From Bacteroidota bacterium (GTDB taxonomy: Bacteria > Bacteroidota > Ignavibacteria > Ignavibacteriales > Ignavibacteriaceae), in the NCBI GenBank assembly GCA_021815365.1, contig JAKAGZ010000002.1, positions 62,001 through 126,000 on the forward strand: a stretch of 64,000 bases of DNA. Reading direction: 5' to 3'. Within the stretch, counting starts at the first letter, position 1, and each line of letters begins with the position of its first letter. Below the pieces are notes generated by a model. The model was not told the DNA's origin and searched no databases. It saw only the letters and a list, made by a program, of their open reading frames with translations. Positions 18,532 to 27,458 of the stretch are shown piece by piece. A program made the position numbers and the translations under genes.

Positions 18532-21000
18532 TTACGCAGATTGTTTTTCTGTAACCTCCGCACTTAAGGGAATCTTCAGTAATACAGTTGTACCCTCGTT
18601 CTCTTTACTAAAGATTGAAATTTCACCTCCGAGAATAAAAGACCTTTCTCTCATACCGATAATACCTATAGATTTGATATTAGTCAACTCTTTTTCAGTA
18701 ATGCCTCTGCCGTTATCCTTAACTTTTAGTGTGAGATCATTTTGTTCTTTATTCAGGATAACATCAACTTTTGTAGCATTTGAATGACGCACAACATTTG
18801 TCAGAGCTTCCTGGAATATTCTGAAAATAGCGGTTTTTTGTTCCTCGCTCAGTATAATATTGGATATATTATGTGTAAAAGTACACTCAATCCTGTTCCT
18901 GAACTGGAATTCGTGAGACTGCCATTCAATTGCTGCAACAAGACCCAGATGATCCAGAACATCGGGGCGCAGTTCGGTCGCAATATTTCTGACTTTATAA
19001 ATAAGATCGTCAATCAGTTTATCAATTGATTTTAACTCAAGCACAACATCCCAGTTTTCTTCATTTTTAGCTTCAGTAATTGAGTCGGATAACAATGAAA
19101 TATCCATTTTAACTGCAGTCAGGATTTGCCCGAGTTCATCGTGTATTTCACGCGCAATATGGGCTCGTTCTTCTTCCCGTGCTGATTGCAGATTAGCCGA
19201 TAAAGCGCGTAATTCTTTCTGTGAGTTCCTTAATTCGTTTTCAACTGTTTTAACTTCTGTAACATCACGAAAAACGCTAAGCAAAAGTGGGCTCCCGGAT
19301 TCTATATCAACAAAGGTGTGTGAGCTATCGAGGTAAATAGTTTTTCCGGTTGAAAGTATAAATTTCTGTTCAAGGTGCGAAGGGAAATTCCTCTCCTTGA
19401 AATGTACCTGATATTTTCGAAGCATACTCTCCCTGTCAATTTCTCCCTTATAAGTTATAGTGAGAGGCTTATCTATAAGATCCTGATTTTTCATTTCAAT
19501 CATTCTGCAGAACGCTTCGTTGACTGCTACTATCGTTCCATTTTTATCCGTCAGCCTCATTCCCTCAACAGAGTTTTCCCAGACGGAGCGGAACCTGATT
19601 TCCGAGGAACGGAGAGCTTTTTCAGCCTCTTTAAGTTCTGAGATGTCTGTCAGAGTTCCCTTGTAATAGAGTTTGCCGTATTTATCAGCCAGCAGATGAG
19701 CGTTTTCTCTAACCACCAAAGGACTGCCGTCTTTACGTTTAAGATGAAGCTCAACGTTATGCAGCCTGCCGTTAACCTCCAGTTCCTTTATTAAAGATTT
19801 TCTTTCAGATGGGTTAATATACAATTCGTTCGCAATATCAGCGGCAAGCAGTTCCTCTTTGGAATCATAACCAAGCATTTGCACTAATGTTTTATTTACG
19901 TCTACAAGCTTACCGTCTGGCGTGCTGAGATAAATCCCATCAGGAACATTTTCGAACAGCCATCGGAATTTTGCCTCAGACTCACGCAGCGCTTCTTCAG
20001 CTTGTTTGCGAGCTGTAACATCTCGGGCAATAAGAAGTCTCCCCAATTCGATATCATTATGAACAACCCCCATCTGCGAAAGAGAAAGGATTTTATTTTC
20101 GCCTTTTGAAATGTAATTCTTTTCGTAGTCACTAAAATCCTGATTCAGTTTGTAATCTTTAAAAATGTTCTTAATATTTACGGCTTTTACATCATAAGTA
20201 AGATCCTCTGCGAATAACTTTTCGGCACAATCATTCACCTGAAGCAAATTACCTTCTTTATCAAGTATAATTACAGCGTCTTTCATATTAGCAAACAATT
20301 CATGACCGAGCTCGTCAACGCTGATTCTGAACAAGCTGTATTTTGATACTGCTCTGAAAATAAAAATTGATTGAATGACCGTGCTGGATTCCGCAAACTC
20401 AACAATATGATTTACGCCAAAGATAAGCGGCAATATTACGTTAGACATTAAACCTAAAAGAACTGTGATCAGCGAGCCGGTAAATAATAATGGCAGGGAG
20501 TGTTTCAGATTATAATCACGCGTCACCTTCATTGTCTTATATATAAGGTACAAAGAATAATATGCAGGAATTACTACAAGAAGAAAAATAGCCGGGGAGA
20601 ATAGCGGCCCGATTTTTTTATTTACTCCCCAGCTTACATATTCAAATCCGCTCAGAACTAAATTCGTACTAAGACTGATAATAATAGCAATGACCACACA
20701 GATCATAAAGAAATAATAAATGAAATCTTTTTTCTTTTGAATGAAGATGTAAACGAAATTCAGGAACAGAAAAGAGATGGATAACCACGAAACGGAAGCC
20801 GACTTCATTGCGGGTAAAACTATTTCGCTGGAGACAGTCTGACGCAAAATGAATACTATCAGTATCCAGTAAGCTAATACTGCCCCATAAAGCAGGAACG
20901 CCCTGTTTATAGGGCTTTGCTTTTTCTGGGCAAAAATATACGTCCAGACAAACCCGTTAAATAAAAATGCTACAGCCGGAATCAGTGAATAAATGTTCAT
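18532..21000 (-). CDS. Membrane PAS histidine kinase (HisKA_3/NarX-type)
   Basis: 822 aa. N-terminal 7-helix membrane module (~1-220; histidine-kinase 7TM type), then three PAS domains (~225-335, ~345-455, ~465-585; RFRWLFENVPDGIYL and RFRSVWENSVEGMRL mark the starts of the last two), a short coil, and a HisKA_3 dimerisation domain with the phospho-accepting His in HIAREIHDELGQIL (~611). The HATPase domain has EALTNVVRHSNAT (N box) and DNGRGI (G1 box). It should autophosphorylate on His and pass phosphate to the adjacent NarL-type regulator. The signal is unknown; PAS domains without visible haem or flavin residues do not tell. Confidence 0.92.
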   Translation of the reverse strand: MNIYSLIPAVAFLFNGFVWTYIFAQKKQSPINRAFLLYGAVLAYWILIVFILRQTVSSEIVLPAMKSASVSWLSISFLFLNFVYIFIQKKKDFIYYFFMICVVIAIIISLSTNLVLSGFEYVSWGVNKKIGPLFSPAIFLLVVIPAYYSLYLIYKTMKVTRDYNLKHSLPLLFTGSLITVLLGLMSNVILPLIFGVNHIVEFAESSTVIQSIFIFRAVSKYSLFRISVDELGHELFANMKDAVIILDKEGNLLQVNDCAEKLFAEDLTYDVKAVNIKNIFKDYKLNQDFSDYEKNYISKGENKILSLSQMGVVHNDIELGRLLIARDVTARKQAEEALRESEAKFRWLFENVPDGIYLSTPDGKLVDVNKTLVQMLGYDSKEELLAADIANELYINPSERKSLIKELEVNGRLHNVELHLKRKDGSPLVVRENAHLLADKYGKLYYKGTLTDISELKEAEKALRSSEIRFRSVWENSVEGMRLTDKNGTIVAVNEAFCRMIEMKNQDLIDKPLTITYKGEIDRESMLRKYQVHFKERNFPSHLEQKFILSTGKTIYLDSSHTFVDIESGSPLLLSVFRDVTEVKTVENELRNSQKELRALSANLQSAREEERAHIAREIHDELGQILTAVKMDISLLSDSITEAKNEENWDVVLELKSIDKLIDDLIYKVRNIATELRPDVLDHLGLVAAIEWQSHEFQFRNRIECTFTHNISNIILSEEQKTAIFRIFQEALTNVVRHSNATKVDVILNKEQNDLTLKVKDNGRGITEKELTNIKSIGIIGMRERSFILGGEISIFSKENEGTTVLLKIPLSAEVTEKQSA

Positions 21001-21251
21001 ATTGTCAATACTTACGTATTATGGAGTGTCAGTGCTAAATATAAGATTAAAAAATCAAAAATAAATCATAAATTTATTTCTCTGAAGCTGCGTTTTCTAA
21101 AATTGCCCAAATCTTAAACAAAACGTTTGTTCTGCCCTAGCGATCTATCAGGTTGAAATTCAGCAAATTATTTTCTTTGCTGAAGAAGCATCTTTACAGT
21201 AAATTAGCAGTATACTTTTTTACAAAATCCTCATCAATATGAGGGGGGACA

Positions 21252-22952
21252 ATGGATATTCAAAATAAAACTGTGCTTGTTCTTGGGGGATGGGGTTTGG
21301 TTGGTACTGCAATTGCCCGCAAGCTTGTCAGTGAAAACCCTAAAAATATTATTATCACTTCCTTAAAGCTCTCAGAAGCAGAAGATGGTGTAAAAAAACT
21401 GGAATCGGAATTCCCTGAAAAAGGGAAAGACTTTTTTATACCGTGGGGTGGTGACATCTTTGTAAGGAATGACTTCAAGGATAAAAACCGTTCCGATATT
21501 CTGGCAGACCCTGAAAGCCGCAGAATACTTATGGCCGACATAATGGAAGAGCTGACCGACAATGTTCTAAAAAGCTCTTCTGTTTATCATTTGCTTACCG
21601 AATACAAGCCGCAGGTTATTATAGATTGCATCAACACTGCAACAGCAATAGCATACCAGGATATTTACACAACATACCGCTCCATTAGCAGAGCTATAAA
21701 AAATAAAGCAAGCTACGAAATCTTAGTTGAGGAGACTGAAAAATTACTTTGCACACAGTACATACCTCAGCTTATCAGGCACGTACAGATCCTCTACGCA
21801 AGTATGAGCAGGATAAAAAGCGAAGTGTATTTGAAAATCGGCACAAGCGGTACCGGCGGAATGGGGTTGAACATTCCATACACGCACAGCGAGGAAAAAC
21901 CTTCAAGGGTTTTGTTGAGTAAATCTGCAATAGCCGGTGCTCATACCTTACTTTTATTTTTGATGGGAAGAACACCGGAGGGACCGATAACAAAAGAAAT
22001 TAAACCAACCGGTGCAATTGCATGGAAGCGAATTGAATTCGGCGAAATAAAAAGACGCGGACAGCCAATTGAACTGATAGATGTTGATGTTACAGAGGCT
22101 ATACCCTTAAAAGGTAAATTTGAAATTTGTCAGAATAAACAATACAGAACGACCGGAGAAAAATTAAAATCTGTTTTTATTGACACAGGTGAGAACGGAA
22201 TATTTTCCCGCGGCGAATTTGAAACAATTACTGCTCAGAAGCAAATGGAGTTTGTTACCCCAGAAGAAATAGCTGACGTAGCAATTTACGAGATCAAAGG
22301 TGGAAATACAGGTAAAGACATTGTAAGCTCACTCGACCACGCTACACTTGAGCCGACTTACCGCGCTGGCTACATGCAGCACTCAGCAGTTGAAAAGCTT
22401 GCACAGCTTGAGGAAAAATATAATATCAGCAGCGTTGCATTCGAGCTGCTCGGTCCGCCAAGGTTATCAAAACTTTTATTTGAGATTCACCTCATAAGGC
22501 TAATATGCAAAACGATGAATGACATTTTAAATATGCAGCCAGAAGAACTTTCTGAAAAATGTTTTGATATAATCCTGAATAATAAAAAACAGAGAAGTGA
22601 AATTATTTCAATCGGGATACCGATACTGCTTCCAAACGGCGAATCATTATTAAGAGGCAGCAATATAAAAATACCTGCTTTCCGCGGGGAGAATGTTCTT
22701 GAAATAAACAGGGAAAATATTGATAAGTGGGCATTCGAAGGCTGGGTTGATTTAAGAGTAAGCAATATGAAAAAATGGCAGCAAAGAATTAAAGACCTGA
22801 TTGATGAAGCTAACAGTATCCCGGAAACAGACACAAGCTCTCAGCACGTTAGAACAAAAGCTTACTGGAATAATTTTGAAGAAATAAATATTGGTAAGAT
22901 CTGCAGCTGGATATTCATTCACGAAGAGCAGGGCAGAAGAATGAAGGCATAA
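21252..22952 (+). CDS. Rossmann-fold NAD(P)-binding protein of unknown function
   Basis: 566 aa. The N-terminus MDIQNKTVLVLGGWGLVGTA has the GxGxxG-type dinucleotide-binding loop of extended short-chain dehydrogenases, followed by YKPQVIIDCINTATAIAYQD, resembling the strand-loop of NAD-dependent epimerases. A Lys/Tyr pair cannot be assigned safely. The C-terminal half (~300-566) is not recognised. No signal peptide. It stands alone, divergent from the histidine kinase, with a GAGGGGG ribosome site at about 21241. Probably an oxidoreductase or epimerase-like enzyme; substrate unknown. Confidence 0.65.
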   Translation: MDIQNKTVLVLGGWGLVGTAIARKLVSENPKNIIITSLKLSEAEDGVKKLESEFPEKGKDFFIPWGGDIFVRNDFKDKNRSDILADPESRRILMADIMEELTDNVLKSSSVYHLLTEYKPQVIIDCINTATAIAYQDIYTTYRSISRAIKNKASYEILVEETEKLLCTQYIPQLIRHVQILYASMSRIKSEVYLKIGTSGTGGMGLNIPYTHSEEKPSRVLLSKSAIAGAHTLLLFLMGRTPEGPITKEIKPTGAIAWKRIEFGEIKRRGQPIELIDVDVTEAIPLKGKFEICQNKQYRTTGEKLKSVFIDTGENGIFSRGEFETITAQKQMEFVTPEEIADVAIYEIKGGNTGKDIVSSLDHATLEPTYRAGYMQHSAVEKLAQLEEKYNISSVAFELLGPPRLSKLLFEIHLIRLICKTMNDILNMQPEELSEKCFDIILNNKKQRSEIISIGIPILLPNGESLLRGSNIKIPAFRGENVLEINRENIDKWAFEGWVDLRVSNMKKWQQRIKDLIDEANSIPETDTSSQHVRTKAYWNNFEEINIGKICSWIFIHEEQGRRMKA

Positions 22953-22959
22953 ATATTAT

Positions 22960-23445
22960 TTAATTGAGATAAGAATATACTCTTGTCAGAGCAGCCTGAG
23001 CTGCTTTATAATTGGGATTCAATTTTAACGCTTCATTATAATACCGGATTGCTTCTTCCCAATAACCTTTAAGTTCAGCAATTCTTCCGAGATTGTGAAG
23101 CGGGTAATACCGGAATTCATAAATTGCAGCATTAATTGCTTTGTTGAGCCATTCAACAGCCTGATCGAATCTGCCTAAATTTATAAGGTAGAAACCGATG
23201 TCGTTGTAAGGATTCCCATAATCAGGATCAATAAAGGTAGCAAGAATACATTCGTCAATTGCGGCTTCATATCTTCCCTGCAGCCCATATGCCCATCCAA
23301 GGCAGTTATGAGCTTTCGCTGTTTGATTAAACCGGAGTGATAGTTTATAAGTTTCTATAGCCTCAGTAATTTTCCCTCTTATATGAAAGCTATAAGCTTG
23401 CTTAAAATAATTTTCTGCCGTAGAAACATTATCTCTTTCGACCAT
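22960..23445 (-). CDS. TPR-repeat protein
   Basis: About 161 aa from the ATG at 23445; a TTG at 23502 would add 19 residues and neither start has a strong ribosome site. At least three tetratricopeptide repeats: AENYFKQAYSFHIRGKITEA, AHNCLGWAYGLQGRYEAAID, and two more including EAIRYYNEALKLNPNYKAA. It ends 8 bp from the convergent gene at 22952. TPR proteins serve as protein-binding scaffolds; the partner is unknown. Confidence 0.8.
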   Translation of the reverse strand: MVERDNVSTAENYFKQAYSFHIRGKITEAIETYKLSLRFNQTAKAHNCLGWAYGLQGRYEAAIDECILATFIDPDYGNPYNDIGFYLINLGRFDQAVEWLNKAINAAIYEFRYYPLHNLGRIAELKGYWEEAIRYYNEALKLNPNYKAAQAALTRVYSYLN

Positions 23446-23525
23446 AAAAATAATCTCTGATAGTTTTAAGCGAAATGGTTTTATACCACTTTTCTTTTTC
23501 AAGCTGACCGAATTTCAGAAAAACA

Positions 23526-23565
23526 TTTCATAAATATAAAGAATAATCTACCAGCGGATTATTCT
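23526..23565 (-). terminator. Terminator-like hairpin after ric
   Basis: Minus-strand stem AGAATAATC / GATTATTCT with an 8-base loop (23540-23565), followed by TTTATATTTAT. It would end the nirK-ric operon before the TPR gene. Confidence 0.5.
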
Positions 23566-23630
23566 ATAATATAAAAGGTCAATCGCACCGACTGACGTTT
23601 ACATCATTTTACTCTATCTAAATTATCTGT

Positions 23631-24377
23631 TTAAACTGCCTGACCTGTCATTAGTTGTTCTTCAAGAATTATAGCCTTGGGGAATAATATATTATTCTCA
23701 AGATGTATATGCTTATGGTGGTCTTCTTCAAATTCTTTCAGCTCGCGTAATGTTACTCTGTAAGTTTCACAAGCATCAGCCGGCGGAGTGTAGTTGTTGA
23801 ACAATCTTCTTATAGTATACATATTCTCTCCGGCAGATTGATGTTCAAGCTCCATCATGTTTATCGGGTTAGCGATCCTTCCAAAATAAGGTTTCTCAAA
23901 TTTGTTTTCTCCGTTTTTAACTTTTACCAGGTACTTTATATAAGGGAAAAGTATTTCTTCTTCTTTCATCATGTGCTGCTTAAATTCCTTATATACTACA
24001 GAAAATATTTTTAATGCCTCAATAGTTTCAGCGTGCCTTTTACCGTGTGCTGATACAACTTTTTCCAGGTGCATTGTTATTACGGGAATAATATTCCTGA
24101 CATATCTGTGATGATTGTTAATTATATAATCAACTAAAAAGTCCAACTCCCACTCATCCACTCTTACCGGTATTTCAATTTTAAGCGAGTCTAACGAAGC
24201 AAGATCAGACAAAACTCTTTCGTGTTGAATTCCTGCTTCTTTACAGGCTTCTTTAATAGTTTTGCCGCCAAGGCTGCTGATGTCCAGGTTATATTTTTCA
24301 AAGATCGCAGCGGACCTGTAATTTATACTCAATATTTGCGTGAGTGTTAATTTTGAAAATTTTGTATCATTATCCAT
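23631..24377 (-). CDS. ric: RIC di-iron protein for repair of iron-sulfur clusters (YtfE/ScdA family)
   Basis: 248 aa. The N-terminal ScdA_N-like domain (~1-75: LTQILSINYRSAAIFEKYNL, then GGKTIKEAC) is followed by a hemerythrin-like four-helix bundle with di-iron ligands His/Glu in NNHHRYVRN, MKEEEILFPYI, MMELEHQSAGE and EDHHKHIHLENNILFPKA. The family repairs iron-sulfur clusters damaged by NO or oxidation. It is the last gene of the nirK operon, where NO is made, which fits protection from NO. Confidence 0.92.
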   Translation of the reverse strand: MDNDTKFSKLTLTQILSINYRSAAIFEKYNLDISSLGGKTIKEACKEAGIQHERVLSDLASLDSLKIEIPVRVDEWELDFLVDYIINNHHRYVRNIIPVITMHLEKVVSAHGKRHAETIEALKIFSVVYKEFKQHMMKEEEILFPYIKYLVKVKNGENKFEKPYFGRIANPINMMELEHQSAGENMYTIRRLFNNYTPPADACETYRVTLRELKEFEEDHHKHIHLENNILFPKAIILEEQLMTGQAV

Positions 24378-24425
24378 TTTTTCTCCCTAACCTTTCATTA
24401 GTTCAATAGTTCAATTAAGGCTTCT

Positions 24426-25109
24426 TTAATTCAGAGATGCCAACAAACGGGATATAGCATTTGTATCAACACTAAGCCCGACATTCTGATAAACTATCTC
24501 ACCTTTTTTGTTCAGGAAAGTTATCAGATTGGTATGAGTAAATCCTCCGTTTGCTTCTTTACTGAATTTAAATCCCAGCAGCATAGCAAGTTCCATAATA
24601 TCATTTTTCCCGCCCGTTAATAAAGTCCATCTTTGCTGATCAAGATTTTTATCTTTTGCATATTTTAAAAGCACTCCGGGCGTATCCCGTTCAGGGTCTA
24701 TAGTAACCAGTACGAATTTATATTCAGCAAGTTTTTCCGGCGAAATAGAGGCTTCAATTTCTTTCATATCATTTACGATCATCGGACAAGCAGACTGGCA
24801 GCTTGCAAAGAACATCGCCATTACAACATATTTGTTTTTAAATTTACCAAGCTGAATAACATCTCCATTCTGATCTTTCCAGTTTGATTCGTCGAGGAAA
24901 ACAGACTTCCCGGAAAATTCGTCCTTGCCCTGTGCTGTGCAACAGCTTTTCTTTTCTGATCCGCTTGCCGTACTATTTATAGCTGCCTGACTTTCAGGGG
25001 AAGTTTTTGATCCACTGTTTTTCCCATCCCGCATATATTTAGAGCTAAATACAAACACAGCAGGAAGAAGGAAAATGATCGCTGCCATTATGATTATATA
25101 TTTTTTCAT
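24426..25109 (-). CDS. SCO1/SenC-family copper chaperone
   Basis: 227 aa, with an N-terminal membrane anchor (~3-22). The thioredoxin-like SCO domain has the copper site CxxxC in FFASCQSACPMIVND (~108-112) and a later His in GGFTHTNLITFLNK. SCO proteins deliver copper or reduce CuA-site cysteines, usually for cytochrome oxidase. Here it sits between the FGE-like gene and ric in the nirK operon, so it may serve NirK or the CuA site of NosZ; that is inference. A CC pair near residue 52 (KKSCCTAQ) may also bind metal. Confidence 0.9.
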   Translation of the reverse strand: MKKYIIIMAAIIFLLPAVFVFSSKYMRDGKNSGSKTSPESQAAINSTASGSEKKSCCTAQGKDEFSGKSVFLDESNWKDQNGDVIQLGKFKNKYVVMAMFFASCQSACPMIVNDMKEIEASISPEKLAEYKFVLVTIDPERDTPGVLLKYAKDKNLDQQRWTLLTGGKNDIMELAMLLGFKFSKEANGGFTHTNLITFLNKKGEIVYQNVGLSVDTNAISRLLASLN

Positions 25110-25134
25110 TTTATTCTCAAAAAATTATTTATCG

Positions 25135-25935
25135 TTACCTAATATCCTTAACGCACCTGAAGCCAAGATTCTGAATAGTATAATTTGCTTTCAGACTGCT
25201 GCGAAACCCGTACCGCATAAATGCTGCATAATTTTTTACATCAGTAGCATTAGCTGAACCGCCGCCGCAAAAAGTGTTGCTTTCTGTACCAGAATCATTT
25301 CTCGAATCACCGGTCAAAAGAGCAGAATTAAAATCATAAGTCCACTCCCACACCAGTCCGAGCATATCATAAACGCCCCAGTAATTAGAGCCTGCAGAAC
25401 CAACTTCTGCCAGTTTATTCCCGTTTGACTTTGCATACCATTCAATAATTTTTTTATTGAATTCAGCATCATCAGCAGCATAAGGTTTGTTCTTTCCTGC
25501 AGCGGCAGCAAATTCCCATTCGTTTACAGTAGGAAGACGTTTGCCAGCCCACTTTGCATAAGCGTTTGCTGCAAACCAGGATACAAAAGTTACCGGGCTA
25601 TTGCCGTCAACTTTTATTCCCAGTGTAGTGTCGTTCTGCCAATCCTTTAAATAAAAATGGTCTGCAAATATTTGCTTTACTCTTGAGCGTCTCCATTGAG
25701 GATTCTTTTTTACAAATTCAAGAAACTGATTATTGGTTACGGGATAAACATCCATGTAAAATGGCTTTACAATAACATTACTGCCGCCGTTATTTAATTT
25801 GTAAAGAGGCGTAAATTCACCACCGGCTATATAAGCCATCTTGGATGATTTATTTTTTTCAGAGGGCAACGAAAAACAACAGCCGGCAGTGACTATCAAA
25901 AGCAAAGCCAAATATTTTATTCTGAGACTATTCAT
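25135..25935 (-). CDS. FGE/SUMF1-family lipoprotein in the nirK operon
   Basis: 266 aa. Lipoprotein-type signal (LLLIVTAGC, cysteine ~19). The rest is one formylglycine-generating-enzyme-like sulfatase-modifying domain: MAYIAGGEFTP, YMDVYPVTNNQFLEFV, SWFAANAYAKWAGKRLPTVN, EWEFAAAAG, MLGLVWEWTYD, and the end NLGFRCVK. True FGE makes formylglycine with an active-site copper and two cysteines; here the late region has FCGGGS and GFRC but the canonical pair is not clear, so catalysis is uncertain. The stop overlaps the nirK start region by one base, tight coupling. It may help NirK maturation or bind a partner. Confidence 0.85.
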   Translation of the reverse strand: MNSLRIKYLALLLIVTAGCCFSLPSEKNKSSKMAYIAGGEFTPLYKLNNGGSNVIVKPFYMDVYPVTNNQFLEFVKKNPQWRRSRVKQIFADHFYLKDWQNDTTLGIKVDGNSPVTFVSWFAANAYAKWAGKRLPTVNEWEFAAAAGKNKPYAADDAEFNKKIIEWYAKSNGNKLAEVGSAGSNYWGVYDMLGLVWEWTYDFNSALLTGDSRNDSGTESNTFCGGGSANATDVKNYAAFMRYGFRSSLKANYTIQNLGFRCVKDIR

Positions 25936-27440
25936 TATTTAAAGCTTACTACTTTTTGATTTCTGATTTTATTTACTTCCTCTTTTGTTACTGTCTTCCC
26001 GGAATTTCCAAATGAGTGATAAACGTAAGTAAGTACTGCTGCTATCTGTTCATCGTTTAAATTTTGCGGCGGCATTACACCGTTAAATTTATTTCCATTG
26101 ACTGTAACAGGACCCTGCTTTCCATGCAAGATAATCCCGATCGCTCTTTCCTTATCAGCATTCAGAAAATCTGAACCGGCAAGTGGCGGGAATACATTCG
26201 GAATACCTTTCCCTTCAGCCTGATGACAAGCCTGGCATGTCATTGAGAAAATATTTTTTCCCATATCTTTTATATTCTCGATCGAGTTTGAATTGCCGCT
26301 GCTGCTTTCTGATAAATTAGCACCAGTACCTGGCTTATTCGCATCCGGTATACCTCCCCAGAATTCATTTTGATTTACCGGGTTGGGGTTCATGTATAGT
26401 TCATCCTTTTGTTTGCCCGAGTAGACAGTTGTATTAGGCGCACCTGTTACATTGATCTGCCCGACTGCCCCTTTATTGAACGCTCTGAAAATTGAGTGGT
26501 CAACCATTGTGTAAACACCCGGAACCTCAACCTTAAATTCTACCATTGCAGCGCCGCCGGGAGGAACAAGAACAGTTTGCACATCTTTATCAATAACTTT
26601 CGTTCCACCATCGCCATAAACTTTATCGAAGATTTCACCAATAACATGAAAAGCAGAGATCAGGTTTGGTCCGCCGTTACCGAAATAAATTCTTATTGTC
26701 TCACCAACCTTTGCAGGCAGTGCTTTCTTTCCAGTCAACGACCCGACAGCGCCGTTGAAAAGAACGTAAGTGGGCTGTTCCTTTAACGCCTTATCAAGCG
26801 AGAAGGATTGCAAACCCTGATCGCCGAAATTACCATCAGTATAAAATTCTCCCTGCATCACATAATATTCTTTATCAACTGGCGGAAGCCCTCCTTCCGG
26901 TTCAACCAGGACTAAACCATACATTCCATTTGCAATGTGCATACCAACCGGCGCAGTTGCGCAGTGATAAACGTACAGCCCGGGTTTTTCAGCTTTAAAA
27001 GAAAATACAGAAGTATGTCCCGGTGCAGTAAAAGATGAAGTAGCACCACCACCCGGACCAGTCACTGCGTGGAGGTCTATATTATGAGGCATCTTGCTGG
27101 TAGGACTGTTGCTCAAATGGAATTCAACCTCGTCGCCGACCCTGAGCCTGATAAACTCGCCCGGCACCTGCCCGCCGAAAGTCCAGAAATTATATTCAGT
27201 CCCGTCTGCAATTCTTCTTGTAACTTCACTTGTCTCAAGATTTACAATTACTTTCGTTGGATGATTCCTTGTTATAGGAGGAGGAACAAGTGGAGCGTGT
27301 GTAAGCTTTGCATACTCTACTCCCCTTACCTGAGATGAGTAGGTTTTTTCACAGCCCGAAATAAAAAATACTGAAGCTGTTATTACAACCCCGGCTGCAA
27401 AAATTGCGAAAAATATTTTTATCTTTTTATTGTACTTCAT
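25935..27440 (-). CDS. nirK: Copper nitrite reductase NirK with C-terminal cytochrome c domain
   Basis: 501 aa. Lipoprotein-type signal (ASVFFISGC, Cys ~30). Two cupredoxin domains: HNIDLHAVTGPGGG and the type 1 copper segment YHCATAPVGMHIANGMYGL (Cys, His, Met) in the first; VYTMVDHSIFRAFNKGA (His of the type 2 site) in the second. This order is that of NirK. After a Ser/Asn-rich linker (~365-390) comes a cytochrome c with CQACH (haem) and NGVMPP (axial Met). It reduces nitrite to NO in the periplasm; the fused haem domain probably feeds electrons directly. Second gene of the operon, 18 bp after the polyferredoxin. Confidence 0.93.
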   Translation of the reverse strand: MKYNKKIKIFFAIFAAGVVITASVFFISGCEKTYSSQVRGVEYAKLTHAPLVPPPITRNHPTKVIVNLETSEVTRRIADGTEYNFWTFGGQVPGEFIRLRVGDEVEFHLSNSPTSKMPHNIDLHAVTGPGGGATSSFTAPGHTSVFSFKAEKPGLYVYHCATAPVGMHIANGMYGLVLVEPEGGLPPVDKEYYVMQGEFYTDGNFGDQGLQSFSLDKALKEQPTYVLFNGAVGSLTGKKALPAKVGETIRIYFGNGGPNLISAFHVIGEIFDKVYGDGGTKVIDKDVQTVLVPPGGAAMVEFKVEVPGVYTMVDHSIFRAFNKGAVGQINVTGAPNTTVYSGKQKDELYMNPNPVNQNEFWGGIPDANKPGTGANLSESSSGNSNSIENIKDMGKNIFSMTCQACHQAEGKGIPNVFPPLAGSDFLNADKERAIGIILHGKQGPVTVNGNKFNGVMPPQNLNDEQIAAVLTYVYHSFGNSGKTVTKEEVNKIRNQKVVSFK

Positions 27441-27458
27441 TTGTGCACCTTTCTTAAT

